DNA of 46,303 nt from Thermoleophilia bacterium. Its GTDB lineage: Bacteria; Actinomycetota; Thermoleophilia; Miltoncostaeales; Miltoncostaeaceae. The notes below the pieces were generated by a model. The model worked only from the letters and a program-made list of their open reading frames with translations. It made no database searches and was not told the DNA's origin. The position numbers were made by a program, and so were the translations under genes. The DNA lies in contig JADLHW010000098.1 in NCBI GenBank assembly GCA_020848615.1, positions 1 to 46,303 of the forward strand, given 5' to 3'. Positions 23,464 to 31,625 of this stretch are shown in pieces. Within the stretch, counting starts at the first letter, position 1, and every line of letters begins with the position of its first letter.

Positions 23464-24570
23464 GTGGATGCGAACAACTACCTCGCGGTGATCAAGGTCT
23501 GCGGCGTGGGCGGTGGCGGCACGAACGCCGTGAACCGGATGATCGACGCAGGGGTCCGGGGCGTGGAGTTCATCGCCATCAACACCGACGCGCAGGCCCT
23601 CGCCATGTGCGACGCCGATCTGAAGATCCACATCGGCGGGACCCTCACCAAGGGCCTCGGCGCGGGTGCCGACCCGCGCATCGGGCGGGACGCGGCGGAG
23701 GAGAGCCGCGAGGAGCTGAAGGAGGCGGTCCGCGGCGCGGACATGGTCTTCGTCACCGCGGGCGAGGGCGGCGGCACCGGCACCGGCGCCGCACCGGTGC
23801 TCGCACAGATCGCCAAGGAGCAGGGCGCCCTCACCGTCGGCGTCGTCACCCGCCCGTTCAGCTTCGAGGGCAAGCAGCGCCAGCGCCGCGCCGACGAGGG
23901 CGTGGAGACGCTGAAGAAGTACGTCGACTCCCTCATCGTCATCCCCAACGAGCGCCTCCTGCAGGTGGTGGAGCGCCGCACCTCGATCATCGAGGCGTTC
24001 CGGATGGCGGACGACGTCCTGCGGCAGGGCGTGCAGGGCATCACGGACCTCATCACCGTGCCGGGCCTCATCAACCTGGACTTCGCCGACGTCCGCACCG
24101 TCATGGAGAACGCCGGCGCGTCGCTCATGGGCATCGGCAGCGCCTCCGGTGAGAACCGCGCCGCCGAGGCCGCCCGCGCCGCCATCTCCAGCCCGCTGCT
24201 GGAGACCAGCATGTCCGGCGCCACCGGCGTGCTGCTCAACGTCACCGGCGGGCCCGACCTGGGCCTGTTCGAGATCGACGAGGCGGCCAGCATCATCCGG
24301 GCCGCCGCCGCCGACGACTGCAACGTGATCTTCGGGGCCGTCATCGACGAGGCCGCCGGCGACCACATCCGCGTGACGGTCATCGCGACGGGCTTCGACG
24401 GCGACGGGGACCACCCCGGCGCCGACGCCGCGGAGGAGCCGGAGGCGTCCGCCCAGCCCGCGGCCGCCTCCGGGGCGGACCGCCCGACGCGCCTGGACTC
24501 CTCCGAGCGCGCCGAGCTGGAGATCCCGGACGACGCCCTGGAGATCCCGGACTTCCTGAAGGGCCGCTGA
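23464..24570 (+). CDS. ftsZ: FtsZ, tubulin-like division GTPase
   Basis: 368-aa GTPase forming the Z ring. N-terminal [42 protein letters not shown], the tubulin signature [12 protein letters not shown] at 100-111, [11 protein letters not shown], the T7 region [13 protein letters not shown] and a normal C-terminal domain. A short disordered linker leads to the conserved C-terminal peptide ([17 protein letters not shown]), the docking site for partners such as SepF. GTG 23464 has AAGGAGGG 9 bases upstream. It has its own consensus promoter and is followed by tandem GC-rich palindromes. No ftsA or sepF is present nearby. Confidence 0.97.
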   Translation: MDANNYLAVIKVCGVGGGGTNAVNRMIDAGVRGVEFIAINTDAQALAMCDADLKIHIGGTLTKGLGAGADPRIGRDAAEESREELKEAVRGADMVFVTAGEGGGTGTGAAPVLAQIAKEQGALTVGVVTRPFSFEGKQRQRRADEGVETLKKYVDSLIVIPNERLLQVVERRTSIIEAFRMADDVLRQGVQGITDLITVPGLINLDFADVRTVMENAGASLMGIGSASGENRAAEAARAAISSPLLETSMSGATGVLLNVTGGPDLGLFEIDEAASIIRAAAADDCNVIFGAVIDEAAGDHIRVTVIATGFDGDGDHPGADAAEEPEASAQPAAASGADRPTRLDSSERAELEIPDDALEIPDFLKGR

Positions 24571-24579
24571 CCCATGGCG

Positions 24580-24607
24580 GGGCGGGGCGCCGGCCGGCGC
24601 CCCGCCC
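24580..24607 (+). terminator. GC palindrome after ftsZ (first of two)
   Basis: A perfect 28-base palindrome (14 bp each side, centre 24593/24594) begins 9 bases after the ftsZ stop. It is able to form a very stable hairpin. No T-run follows. Confidence 0.55.
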
Positions 24608-24611
24608 GCAG

Positions 24612-24629
24612 GGCGGCGGCGCCGCCGCC
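24612..24629 (+). terminator. GC palindrome after ftsZ (second of two)
   Basis: GGCGGCGGC followed by its exact complement, an 18-base palindrome 4 bases after the first. The pair probably forms tandem terminator hairpins between ftsZ and gcvT. Confidence 0.45.
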
Positions 24630-24648
24630 GCCGGTCCGCGGGCCCTGG

Positions 24649-24654
24649 TAGCGT
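24649..24654 (+). promoter_or_regulatory. candidate -10 box (TAGCGT) for gcvT
   Basis: TAGCGT lies 8 bases before ATG 24663, and no purine-rich ribosome-binding site is present between them, consistent with a leaderless gcvT transcript. No clear -35. Confidence 0.5.
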
Positions 24655-24662
24655 CGCGGGAC

Positions 24663-25757
24663 ATGGCCGACGTGCGCACGACCTCGCTCCACGACCGTCA
24701 CATCGCACTGGGCGCCCGCACGGGCGACTTCGCGGGCTGGGACATGCCGCTGCAGTACACGTCCCCCCGCGCGGAGCACATGGCGGTCCGCACCGCGTCC
24801 GGGATCTTCGACGTGTCCCACATGGGGCAGCTCGAGGTGACGGGCCCGGGAGCGCGCGAGTTCCTGTCGTGGGCGCTCACCAACGACATCCGCGAGATCG
24901 GCCCGGGGCAGGGGCAGTACACGCTCATGCTCACCGACGACGGCGGCGTCATCGACGACCTCATCGCCTACGCGCTCCTGGACCGCTTCCTGCTCGTGGT
25001 CAACGCGAGCAACGTGGCCGCCTGCCGTGAGCGGCTCATGGACGGCGCCGCGGGCCTGGACATCACGGTGACCGACCGGTCGGACGAGGTGGCCATGATC
25101 GCGCTCCAGGGCCCGGCGTGGTCGTCGGTGCTCGCCCCGCTGTGCGGCACCCCCGGACCCCTGAACCTGGAGTACTTCGAGGTGACCGAGGACACGGTCG
25201 CCGGGGTCCCGGCGCTCGTGGCGCGCACCGGGTACACGGGCGAGCCGGGCGTCGAGATCATGTGCCCGTGGGAGCACGGCCCCCGGGTGTGGGACGCCCT
25301 CGCCCGCGGCGGCGCCGAGCCCTGCGGCCTGGTGGCGCGCGACACGCTGCGCACGGAGATGGGTTATCCGCTGTACGGGCAGGAGCTCAGCCGCGACCGC
25401 ACCCCGGTGGAGGCCGCGCTGCTGTGGGCGTGTGACACTGAGGGCGGCCGGTTCGCCGGCGCGGAGACCGTGCGCCGCCAGATGGCGGACGGCGTGGCGG
25501 AGAAGCTGTGCGCGTTCGAGCTCACCGAGCCCGGCATCCCGCGGCCAGGCCTGCCCGTCCTGGCCGGCGGCGAGCGCGTGGGCACCGTCACCAGCGGCAC
25601 CCTGTCGCCGGTGCTGGACCGCGGCATCGGCATGGCGTACGTGCGCGCCGACCTCGCCCGGTCCGGGAACGACATCGTCATCGACGTGCGCGGCCGCCCG
25701 CGCGCGGCCCGGACCGCCAAACGCCCCCTGGTGGCCCGCTCACCACGGAACGACTGA
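24663..25757 (+). CDS. gcvT: GcvT, glycine cleavage T protein (aminomethyltransferase)
   Basis: 364-aa tetrahydrofolate-dependent aminomethyltransferase that releases ammonia from the aminomethyl-lipoyl H protein. Motifs: LHDRHIALGARTGDFAGWDMPLQY, SGIFDVSHMGQLEVTG, YTLMLTDDGGVIDDL, ARTGYTGEPGVEIM (folate-site region), GLVARDTLRTEMGYPLYGQEL and the C-terminal GTVTSGTLSPVL. Length is normal. ATG 24663. gcvH follows 11 bases later. The P protein gene gcvP is not in the window. Confidence 0.95.
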   Translation: MADVRTTSLHDRHIALGARTGDFAGWDMPLQYTSPRAEHMAVRTASGIFDVSHMGQLEVTGPGAREFLSWALTNDIREIGPGQGQYTLMLTDDGGVIDDLIAYALLDRFLLVVNASNVAACRERLMDGAAGLDITVTDRSDEVAMIALQGPAWSSVLAPLCGTPGPLNLEYFEVTEDTVAGVPALVARTGYTGEPGVEIMCPWEHGPRVWDALARGGAEPCGLVARDTLRTEMGYPLYGQELSRDRTPVEAALLWACDTEGGRFAGAETVRRQMADGVAEKLCAFELTEPGIPRPGLPVLAGGERVGTVTSGTLSPVLDRGIGMAYVRADLARSGNDIVIDVRGRPRAARTAKRPLVARSPRND

Positions 25758-25768
25758 AAGGACCCGCT

Positions 25769-26167
25769 GTGGCCGACGAGCACTACCCCGACGACCTGCG
25801 GTACCACCGCGAGCACGACTGGGTGCGCATGGACGGCGACGTCGCCGTGTTCGGCATCACCTGGTACGCCCAGGAAGCCCTCGGCGAGGTGGTGTTCTTC
25901 GCGCCGCCCGCGGTGGGCGACACGGTCGCCAAGGACGGCACCTACGGCGAGCTGGAGTCGGTGAAGGCCGTGTCCGACGTGTACGCACCGGCCAGCGGCG
26001 AGGTGGTCGCCGTGAACGACGCCGTGGTCGCCACCCCGGAGCTGGTGAACACCGACCCGTACGGCGAGGGATGGCTGCTGCGCGTGAAGCTGTCCGACCC
26101 GTCGGAGCTGGACGCCCTGATGAGCAGGCAGGAGTACTCCGACTACCTGTCGGGGCTCTCGGCCTAG
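25769..26167 (+). CDS. gcvH: GcvH, lipoyl carrier H protein
   Basis: 132-aa lipoyl-domain protein shuttling the aminomethyl group between the P, T and L proteins. The lipoylation loop GELESVKAVSDVYAPASGEV is present with lysine at residue 66. The N-terminus YHREHDWVRMDGDVAVFGIT and C-terminus YGEGWLLRVKLSDPSELDALM, then YSDYL, are canonical. GTG 25769 is preceded by GAAAGGA 6 bases upstream. It is co-transcribed with gcvT and the LPD-like gene that starts 7 bases after its stop. Confidence 0.96.
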   Translation: MADEHYPDDLRYHREHDWVRMDGDVAVFGITWYAQEALGEVVFFAPPAVGDTVAKDGTYGELESVKAVSDVYAPASGEVVAVNDAVVATPELVNTDPYGEGWLLRVKLSDPSELDALMSRQEYSDYLSGLSA

Positions 26168-26174
26168 CCGCGTC

Positions 26175-27479
26175 GTGCCGGACGCCCGCATCTGCATCGT
26201 GGGTGGCGGTGCGGCGGGCACCGCCGCGGCGCTGCGCGGTGCCCGCCTGGGGGCGGAGGTGCTCCTGGTGGAGCGCGACGACCTAGGCGGCGCGTGGGCC
26301 CGGTGCGGCGCCGCCCCCGGAGCCGCGGTGACCGCCGCCCTGCGCCACGGCGTCCCGCCGCCGTGGCCCGAGCTGCGGGAGGCCGCCCGCGCCGCGGGCG
26401 CGGACCTGCGCGGCCGGCTGGCCGCGGATCTCGCGGACCACGGCGTCACCGTGCTGGCGGGCGACGCGACGCTCCTCGGACCCGGCACCGTCGCGGTCGA
26501 CACCGGCGGCGACCGGGTGGAGGTGAACGCCCCCACGCTGGTGCTGGCGCCCGGGTCGGAGCCGGCCCGGCCCGCCGGCCTGGACTTCCGCGACCCGCGG
26601 GTCATCGACGCGTCGCAGCTCATGGCCCTGCCGGAGCTGCCGCGCCGGGCCGTGGTGGTGGGCGGCGGTCCGATCGCGATCGGCCTGGCCGACACCCTCG
26701 CCGGGCTCGGCGTGCGGGTCGTCCTCGCCGTGCCGGGCGAGGCACCGCTCGCCGATGAGGAGCCGCGGGCCGTCGCCGCGCTGGTCGCGGGGCTGTCGGC
26801 GTGCGGCGTGCAGGTGGTCACCGGGGCGGCGTTGGAGGGCGCCGAGCCGGACGGCGGTCAGCTGCGGGTGCGCCTCGGCAACGGGACCATCCATCCCGCC
26901 GACCTGGTGGTGGCCGCCGCCGGCCGCGTTCCCGCGGTGGGTGAGCTCGACCTGGCCGCCGCGGGGGTCGACGCGGACGGCGAGGGCTTCGTCACCGTGG
27001 ACGAGCACATGCACACCGGTTCCGCCGACATCTACGCGGTGGGCGACCTGCTGCGCGGCCCCGCCATGTCCCACCTGGCCCGCGCCCAGGGGGAGCGGGC
27101 CGTCGAGCACGCCCTCGGGGCGGGGCGCCGCCGCGACCTCGGCACCGTGCCGCGCGTGGTGTGGGGGCGCACGGCGCTGGCCGCCGTGGGGCTCACCGCC
27201 CGGCGGGCCGAGTCGCTGGGCCGTGACGTGGACGTGGTGGCGAACGCACCCGGGGCGGCGGTCACCGCCGGCCGGCCGTCCCTGGCGCTGCTCACGGTGG
27301 ACCGCGCGTCGGGGCTGGTGCTGGGGGTGTCCGCGGTGGGGGACGGCGCGGCGGAGCTCATCGCCGGCGTCGCCCTCCCCATCTCCTGGGGCTGCACCGC
27401 CGCCGAGCTGGCGACCGTCGTGCCGCCGGGTCCCGGCCTGGCCGAGTCGCTCGCCGAGGCCGCCGAGCGGGCGGCCTGA
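26175..27479 (+). CDS. lipoamide dehydrogenase-like flavoprotein lacking the redox disulfide
   Basis: 434-aa two-dinucleotide-fold flavoprotein. The FAD loop IVGGGAAGTAAALRGARLGA, the NAD loop VVVGGGPIAIGLADTLAGLG and the second FAD motif IYAVGDLLRGPAMSHLARAQGE are clear, and the C-terminal dimerisation domain is present. Where lipoamide dehydrogenase has GGTCLNxGCIPSK this protein has GGAWARCGAAPGA (residues 38-50): both catalytic cysteines are replaced. The C-terminal HPTxSE active-site motif is also missing (PPGPGLAESL instead). It cannot work as a classical L protein. Its place after gcvH suggests it interacts with lipoyl-GcvH or another oxidoreductase; function unknown. GTG 26175. Confidence 0.82.
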   Translation: MPDARICIVGGGAAGTAAALRGARLGAEVLLVERDDLGGAWARCGAAPGAAVTAALRHGVPPPWPELREAARAAGADLRGRLAADLADHGVTVLAGDATLLGPGTVAVDTGGDRVEVNAPTLVLAPGSEPARPAGLDFRDPRVIDASQLMALPELPRRAVVVGGGPIAIGLADTLAGLGVRVVLAVPGEAPLADEEPRAVAALVAGLSACGVQVVTGAALEGAEPDGGQLRVRLGNGTIHPADLVVAAAGRVPAVGELDLAAAGVDADGEGFVTVDEHMHTGSADIYAVGDLLRGPAMSHLARAQGERAVEHALGAGRRRDLGTVPRVVWGRTALAAVGLTARRAESLGRDVDVVANAPGAAVTAGRPSLALLTVDRASGLVLGVSAVGDGAAELIAGVALPISWGCTAAELATVVPPGPGLAESLAEAAERAA

Positions 27480-27613
27480 TCTCCCTCGGCATCGCATTGC
27501 CGCCCGGCCCGGCGGTCGTTCGGCGCTGAGCGGCGTTCGGGGGGTTCGGCCCCTGGAACCACGGCCTGCGCCCGCCTGGATCCCACTCCGGGTCGGCGGT
27601 CGCCTCCCGCGGA

Positions 27614-27982
27614 TCAACCCGCCGTCGTGTCCCGGCGCCCTCCTCGGCGCGCACGCACGGCGACCCATGCGGTGCCCAGTCCGGCGGCGAATGCGATGCC
27701 GCCCAGCAGGGCGGGGTCCCATGCGGGGCCGAGGCGCGACACCACGACGGCCAGGGGGCAGGTCACGGCCACCGCGATGCGCCCGAACAGGGCGCGGTCG
27801 TCGAGCCGCGTGCGGGCACGCCCGCCCAGTGCGACGTCGGCGAGCGCGGCGACCGCCGCCCCGCCGGCGAGCGCCGTCATCCCGGCGACCCGCGGGACCA
27901 GGCTTCCGGCCCGCAGCAACGCGAACAGGACGATCGCGGCACCGATGCCGGCGAGGACCGCGCGTGGGTTGACCGAGCTCAT
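27614..27982 (-). CDS. small multi-pass membrane protein
   Basis: 122-aa hydrophobic protein without recognised family. Four likely helices: about 8-26 (VLAGIGAAIVLFALLRAGS), 32-51 (AGMTALAGGAAVAALADVAL), 68-84 (IAVAVTCPLAVVVSRLG) and 90-110 (ALLGGIAFAAGLGTAWVAVRA), ending in a basic tail ARRGGRRDTT. ATG 27982 has GAAGGAA about 11 bases upstream. It is divergent from the DedA gene and convergent with the LPD-like gene. The 134 bases between its stop and the LPD-like stop hold only a weak GTTC/GAAC hairpin. Confidence 0.6.
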   Translation of the reverse strand: MSSVNPRAVLAGIGAAIVLFALLRAGSLVPRVAGMTALAGGAAVAALADVALGGRARTRLDDRALFGRIAVAVTCPLAVVVSRLGPAWDPALLGGIAFAAGLGTAWVAVRARRGGRRDTTAG

Positions 27983-28046
27983 GGGGTGCCGCTGTTCCTT
28001 CGTATGGGGATGCGCTCAGGAGGGGACTGTATGGTCCCGCGCGGCC

Positions 28047-28661
28047 ATGCCGGACCTCACCGCGCCCATCGTGAACTTCGCCGTCGACCTCGTGGGCAGC
28101 CACGGGTTGTGGGCGGTGTTCATCCTGATGATCCTCGAGAGCGCGTGCATCCCGGTGCCGAGCGAGGCCATCATGCTCTTCGGCGGCTTCCTGGTGAGCG
28201 AGGGCACGCACTCGCTGTGGGCGATGGTCGCGGCCGGCGTGCTCGGCAACGTCGTGGGGTCCGCCCTGGCGTACTGGGCGGGACACGCCGGGGGCCGCGA
28301 GTGGCTCCTGCGCGTGCACTGGCTCCACATCACCGAGAAGCGCCTGGACCACGCCCAGCGCTGGTTCGACCGGTACGGCAGCTGGGCGGTGCTGGTGTCG
28401 CGGTGCCTGCCCATCATCCGCACGTTCATCTCGCTGCCGGCGGGGATGGCGGGCATGCGGTTCGGCCGGTTCATCACCCTCACCCTCGTGGGCTGCATCC
28501 CCTGGGTGCTCATGCTCACCCTCGCCGGGCGCGCGGTGGGCGACAACTGGGAGGACCTGCAGCACACCCTCCACCTGTTCGACTACGCCCTCATCGTCGC
28601 GGCGATCGGCGGTGTGGCCTACTGGATGATGCGCCGCCGCCGGCGGCTCCGCGCGGCCTGA
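28047..28661 (+). CDS. DedA-family membrane protein
   Basis: 204-aa SNARE-associated/DedA protein, a family implicated in undecaprenyl phosphate or phospholipid transport and membrane homeostasis. Motifs: FILMILESACIPVPSEAIMLFGGFLV (conserved E and PxPxE re-entrant loop), GNVVGSALAYWAGHAGGREWL, FDRYGSWAVLVSRCLPIIRTFISLPAGMAGM (the R-x-x-P-x-x-R-x-x-x-x-x-x-A-G signature) and a C-terminal helix with a basic tail MRRRRRLRAA. ATG 28047; a TATGGT hexamer lies at 28030-28035. As undecaprenyl phosphate is the carrier used by MraY, a link with wall synthesis is plausible. Confidence 0.93.
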   Translation: MPDLTAPIVNFAVDLVGSHGLWAVFILMILESACIPVPSEAIMLFGGFLVSEGTHSLWAMVAAGVLGNVVGSALAYWAGHAGGREWLLRVHWLHITEKRLDHAQRWFDRYGSWAVLVSRCLPIIRTFISLPAGMAGMRFGRFITLTLVGCIPWVLMLTLAGRAVGDNWEDLQHTLHLFDYALIVAAIGGVAYWMMRRRRRLRAA

Positions 28662-28708
28662 CGCGCCGGTAGGCTGGCCCCGTTCCGGGAGGGCGCCAGG
28701 AGGCGGGG

Positions 28709-29590
28709 ATGCGGTTCGAGGGCTTCGAGGACCGGCGGGTGCCGGTGCCCACGGCGGCGGGCACCGTCGCGGCGTGGGTGGGGGGCGAGGGCCCGCCGCT
28801 GCTGCTGCTGCACGGCTACCCGCAGTGCCGGGCGATGTGGCACCTGGCGGCCCCGCGGCTCGCGGAGCGGTGGACCGTGGTGGTGCCCGACCTGCGCGGC
28901 TACGGGGAGACCGGCACGCCGGAGCCCGACGCCGCGGCCACCACCCACAGCAAGCGCGAGATGGCCGCCGACCAGGTCGCGCTCATGCGGGAGCTCGGCT
29001 TCGCGTCGTTCGGCGTGGCGGGCCATGACCGCGGCGGCCGGGTCGCGCACCGCATGGCCCTCGACCATCCCGATGCGGTGCTGCGTGTCGCGGTGCTCGA
29101 CATCCTGCCCACGCGGACCCTGCTGCGCGGCACGGACCTGGGCTTCGCAACCGCGTACTGGCACTGGTTCTTCCTCGCCCAGGGCGGGGGACTGCCCGAG
29201 CGCATGGTCGGCGGTGACCCGGAGTGGTTCGTGCGGGAGATCATCCGGCGGTGGGCCGCGTACCCCGAGCGCCTGCATCCCGAGGCGGTGGACGAGTACG
29301 TGCGGCGGTTCACCCCGGCGGCCGTCGCGGCGTCGTGCGCCGATTACCGCGCCGCGATCGGGCCGGACCTGGAGCACGACGACGCCGACGCGGCCGCCGG
29401 GCGCGTGGTCGAGCAGCCGCTGCTCGCCCTGTGGGGCGCGGGCGGGGCGATGGGCCGCATGTACGACGTCCTGGGCGCGTGGACCGCCGTGTGCCGGGAC
29501 GCCACCGGGCACGCCGTCGACTCCGGGCACTTCCTGCCCGAGGAGGCGCCGGCCGAGACGATCGCCGCCCTCACCGCCTTCTTCGCCTGA
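28709..29590 (+). CDS. alpha/beta hydrolase of the fluoroacetate dehalogenase type
   Basis: 293-aa alpha/beta hydrolase with an Asp nucleophile. The key residues of characterised fluoroacetate dehalogenases are all in place: nucleophile and carboxylate-binding arginines in GHDRGGRVAHR (Asp107, Arg108, Arg111), acid Asp131 in VAVLDILPT, halide-pocket residues in YWHWFFLAQ (His152, Trp153), Tyr213 in ADYRAA and catalytic His274 in DSGHFLPEE. The cap region and overall length match. TAGGCT at 28670-28675 and a CAGGAGG ribosome site before ATG 28709 suggest its own transcript. Substrate range (fluoro-, chloroacetate or other esters/epoxides) cannot be fixed from sequence. Confidence 0.85.
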   Translation: MRFEGFEDRRVPVPTAAGTVAAWVGGEGPPLLLLHGYPQCRAMWHLAAPRLAERWTVVVPDLRGYGETGTPEPDAAATTHSKREMAADQVALMRELGFASFGVAGHDRGGRVAHRMALDHPDAVLRVAVLDILPTRTLLRGTDLGFATAYWHWFFLAQGGGLPERMVGGDPEWFVREIIRRWAAYPERLHPEAVDEYVRRFTPAAVAASCADYRAAIGPDLEHDDADAAAGRVVEQPLLALWGAGGAMGRMYDVLGAWTAVCRDATGHAVDSGHFLPEEAPAETIAALTAFFA

Positions 29591-29594
29591 CCGG

Positions 29595-31433
29595 TCAGCC
29601 CGGGGCGGGCGGCTGCGCGGTGCCGGTGCCGGTGGTCGTGCCGTCGGTGGTCGTGTCGCCGGAGCCGTCCGTGCCGCCGTCGTCCGGGGTATCCGGCGCG
29701 GTGGTGCCGTCCGTGGTCGTGCCGGTGCCGGACGGCCCGGTGCGCACCAGGCCGTTCTCCGGATGGTAGGTCCAGCGGTAGGTCTCGTCGCGCAGCAGCT
29801 TCGCGCCGCGGTACACCTTGCGCGTGTAGCCGATGGTGAAGCCGCCGGTGCCCATCTGCATGTCCACGACCTCCTCGCCCGGCGGCAGGGCCGGGTCGAC
29901 CTCGGTCTTCACCTGGGGGTCCACCGGGTCGGTCGGCGCGCCGCTGGTGGTCTCCACGCGGCGGTCCAGGGGGTCGGAGTACATCCGCACGGTGATGCTG
30001 TCGGACGTGGCGGACGCCGACACGTACACGGCCGCCGGCCAGTCGTTGCGCACCACCAGCTCGGGGCCGCCCCAGCTCAGGGTCGCCTCCCGGCCCATGG
30101 GGTAGCGGGAGATGTAGAACTCGTGCGGGGTGTGGGTCACGATGTCCAGCCCCGCGAAGAACGCCGCGTTGTACAGGGTCGTGGCCACCTGGCTCACCCC
30201 GCCGCCCACGGCCTCCTCGAACTTGCCGCCCGCGATCTGCGGGGCCGACACGAAGCCGCGCTCCAGCGTGCGCTGCCCCAGCACCTCGTTCAGGGACAGG
30301 CGCGCGCCGGGGGCGATGATCCGGCCGTCCAGCAGCTCCACGGCCCGCTGGATGTTCGTGACCCGCGGCTGGCAGCAGGCGTACGGCGTCGTGAACTCGC
30401 TCACCTGGCGGGTGATGCCGAGCGCCCGCAGGTCGGCGGCCGTGCGGTCCGGCTGCACCGTGCGCACGATCAGCCGCACGGTGGCGCCGGGGGCGGCGGC
30501 GAGCAGCGCCCGGGCCATCGCGTCGTCGTCGATGCCGCGGCCCGGCCGGCCGTCGACGATGTCCACCACCTGGCCGTGCGGGACGATCCGGGCGTCGCGC
30601 ATCGCGCGTTCCACGCCCCCGAACCGCCCGCGCAGCACCGCGCCCACCGCGCCGGGGTCGAGGCCCACGTCCAGGCGCGGCGCGACCGCCCGGAACCGCA
30701 GCGCCGTCCGCAGCTGCACCGCGGTGAGCCGCAGGAGTCCCCCGGGCCCGCGCACGGCGGGCGGCGCGTCCAGCAGCGCCTGTGCCTCCGCCTTGGCGCG
30801 GCGCGCCTCGTCCACGCTCACCTGCGCGGGCTGCCGGCTCACCGGCAGCGAGATCCGGGACGGCAGGGTGTCGAGCGCCGCGATGAGACGCGCCTCGTCG
30901 ATGCCGCGGCCGGCGCGCCCCGCCACCACCTTCAGGCCGCTCGCGGTGACCTCGACGGTCGCCGGCCGCGGCCGCCTGCCCAGCCGGCTCTGCACGCGGT
31001 CGACCAGGAGCTCGACGCCGTCGCCGTCCAGCGTCCACCGCAGCGGCACGCGCTTGCCGCCGCCCAGGCCGACGGCCCCCAGCAGGCGGCTGCGGAAGCT
31101 GTCGGAGTCCTGGGCGGCGCGCAGGGCCTCGTCGATCCGCGGGCGGGCGCCGAGCACGGAGGGGGAGATGCGCACCGCGAACCCGGGGCGGTCGGGCGTG
31201 ACGACCGACACCACGCCCTGGGCCACCACCGTCTTGGCGTGGCGGCGCAGCGCGGACCGCGCGACCTCGGTGCGCAGGCCGCCCACGTCGAGCCCGCCGA
31301 TGGTCACGCCCTCCGGGATGCGCGTGCCGTCGTCACGCGCGGCGGCCAGCGCCCCGGCGAGCAGGCCCAGGCCTCCGATCGCCAAGGCGGTGGCCAGTAG
31401 GATCCGTCCTCGGGTGCGTCGTCCTCGCATCAT
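29595..31433 (-). CDS. VanW/YoaR-family cell wall protein
   Basis: 612-aa exported protein. An N-terminal basic segment and hydrophobic helix (about 10-32, ILLATALAIGGLGLLAGALAA) form a signal anchor; repeated GGLDVGGL ... SALRRHA and GRGIDEARLIAAL / GRGIDDDAMARALL units mark the YoaR-like peptidoglycan-binding repeats. The VanW domain follows (EFTTPYACCQPRVTNI, RLSLNEVLGQRTLERGFVSA, GGGVSQVATTLYNAAFFAGL), then a G5-like region and a Thr/Gly/Asp-rich tail (about 560-612). VanW proteins occur with wall and glycopeptide-resistance genes but have no assigned reaction. TAGCGT (31443-31448, minus) lies 9 bases before ATG 31433, consistent with leaderless transcription. Confidence 0.9.
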   Translation of the reverse strand: MMRGRRTRGRILLATALAIGGLGLLAGALAAARDDGTRIPEGVTIGGLDVGGLRTEVARSALRRHAKTVVAQGVVSVVTPDRPGFAVRISPSVLGARPRIDEALRAAQDSDSFRSRLLGAVGLGGGKRVPLRWTLDGDGVELLVDRVQSRLGRRPRPATVEVTASGLKVVAGRAGRGIDEARLIAALDTLPSRISLPVSRQPAQVSVDEARRAKAEAQALLDAPPAVRGPGGLLRLTAVQLRTALRFRAVAPRLDVGLDPGAVGAVLRGRFGGVERAMRDARIVPHGQVVDIVDGRPGRGIDDDAMARALLAAAPGATVRLIVRTVQPDRTAADLRALGITRQVSEFTTPYACCQPRVTNIQRAVELLDGRIIAPGARLSLNEVLGQRTLERGFVSAPQIAGGKFEEAVGGGVSQVATTLYNAAFFAGLDIVTHTPHEFYISRYPMGREATLSWGGPELVVRNDWPAAVYVSASATSDSITVRMYSDPLDRRVETTSGAPTDPVDPQVKTEVDPALPPGEEVVDMQMGTGGFTIGYTRKVYRGAKLLRDETYRWTYHPENGLVRTGPSGTGTTTDGTTAPDTPDDGGTDGSGDTTTDGTTTGTGTAQPPAPG

Positions 31434-31585
31434 GCGGCTCGAACGCTACGCCGGGTCGACCGCGACCTGCGTGCAGACGTGGCTCCGGGGCACTCCCCGA
31501 TGGTCTGGCCCCCCCGAAACCCGACCGCCAGATCCCGCGGGATGCGCGATGACGGGTCCCCCGGCCGTGCCGATACCCACCGTGC

Positions 31586-31621
31586 GGGGCGCCGCAGCCT
31601 CGGGGGTCGGCGCGGCGCCCC
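31586..31621. terminator. hairpin after the Crp-family gene
   Basis: GGGGCGCCGC (31586-31595) and GCGGCGCCCC (31612-31621) form a perfect 10-bp stem with a 16-base loop, 5 bases beyond the minus-strand stop at 31626. No T-run on the minus strand. It probably ends the CPBP/Crp transcript. Confidence 0.5.
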
Positions 31622-31625
31622 TTCT

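Noticed and set aside
26175-27479. Calling the flavoprotein lpdA (glycine cleavage L protein)
   Set aside because: Both redox cysteines and the C-terminal His-Glu pair are absent.
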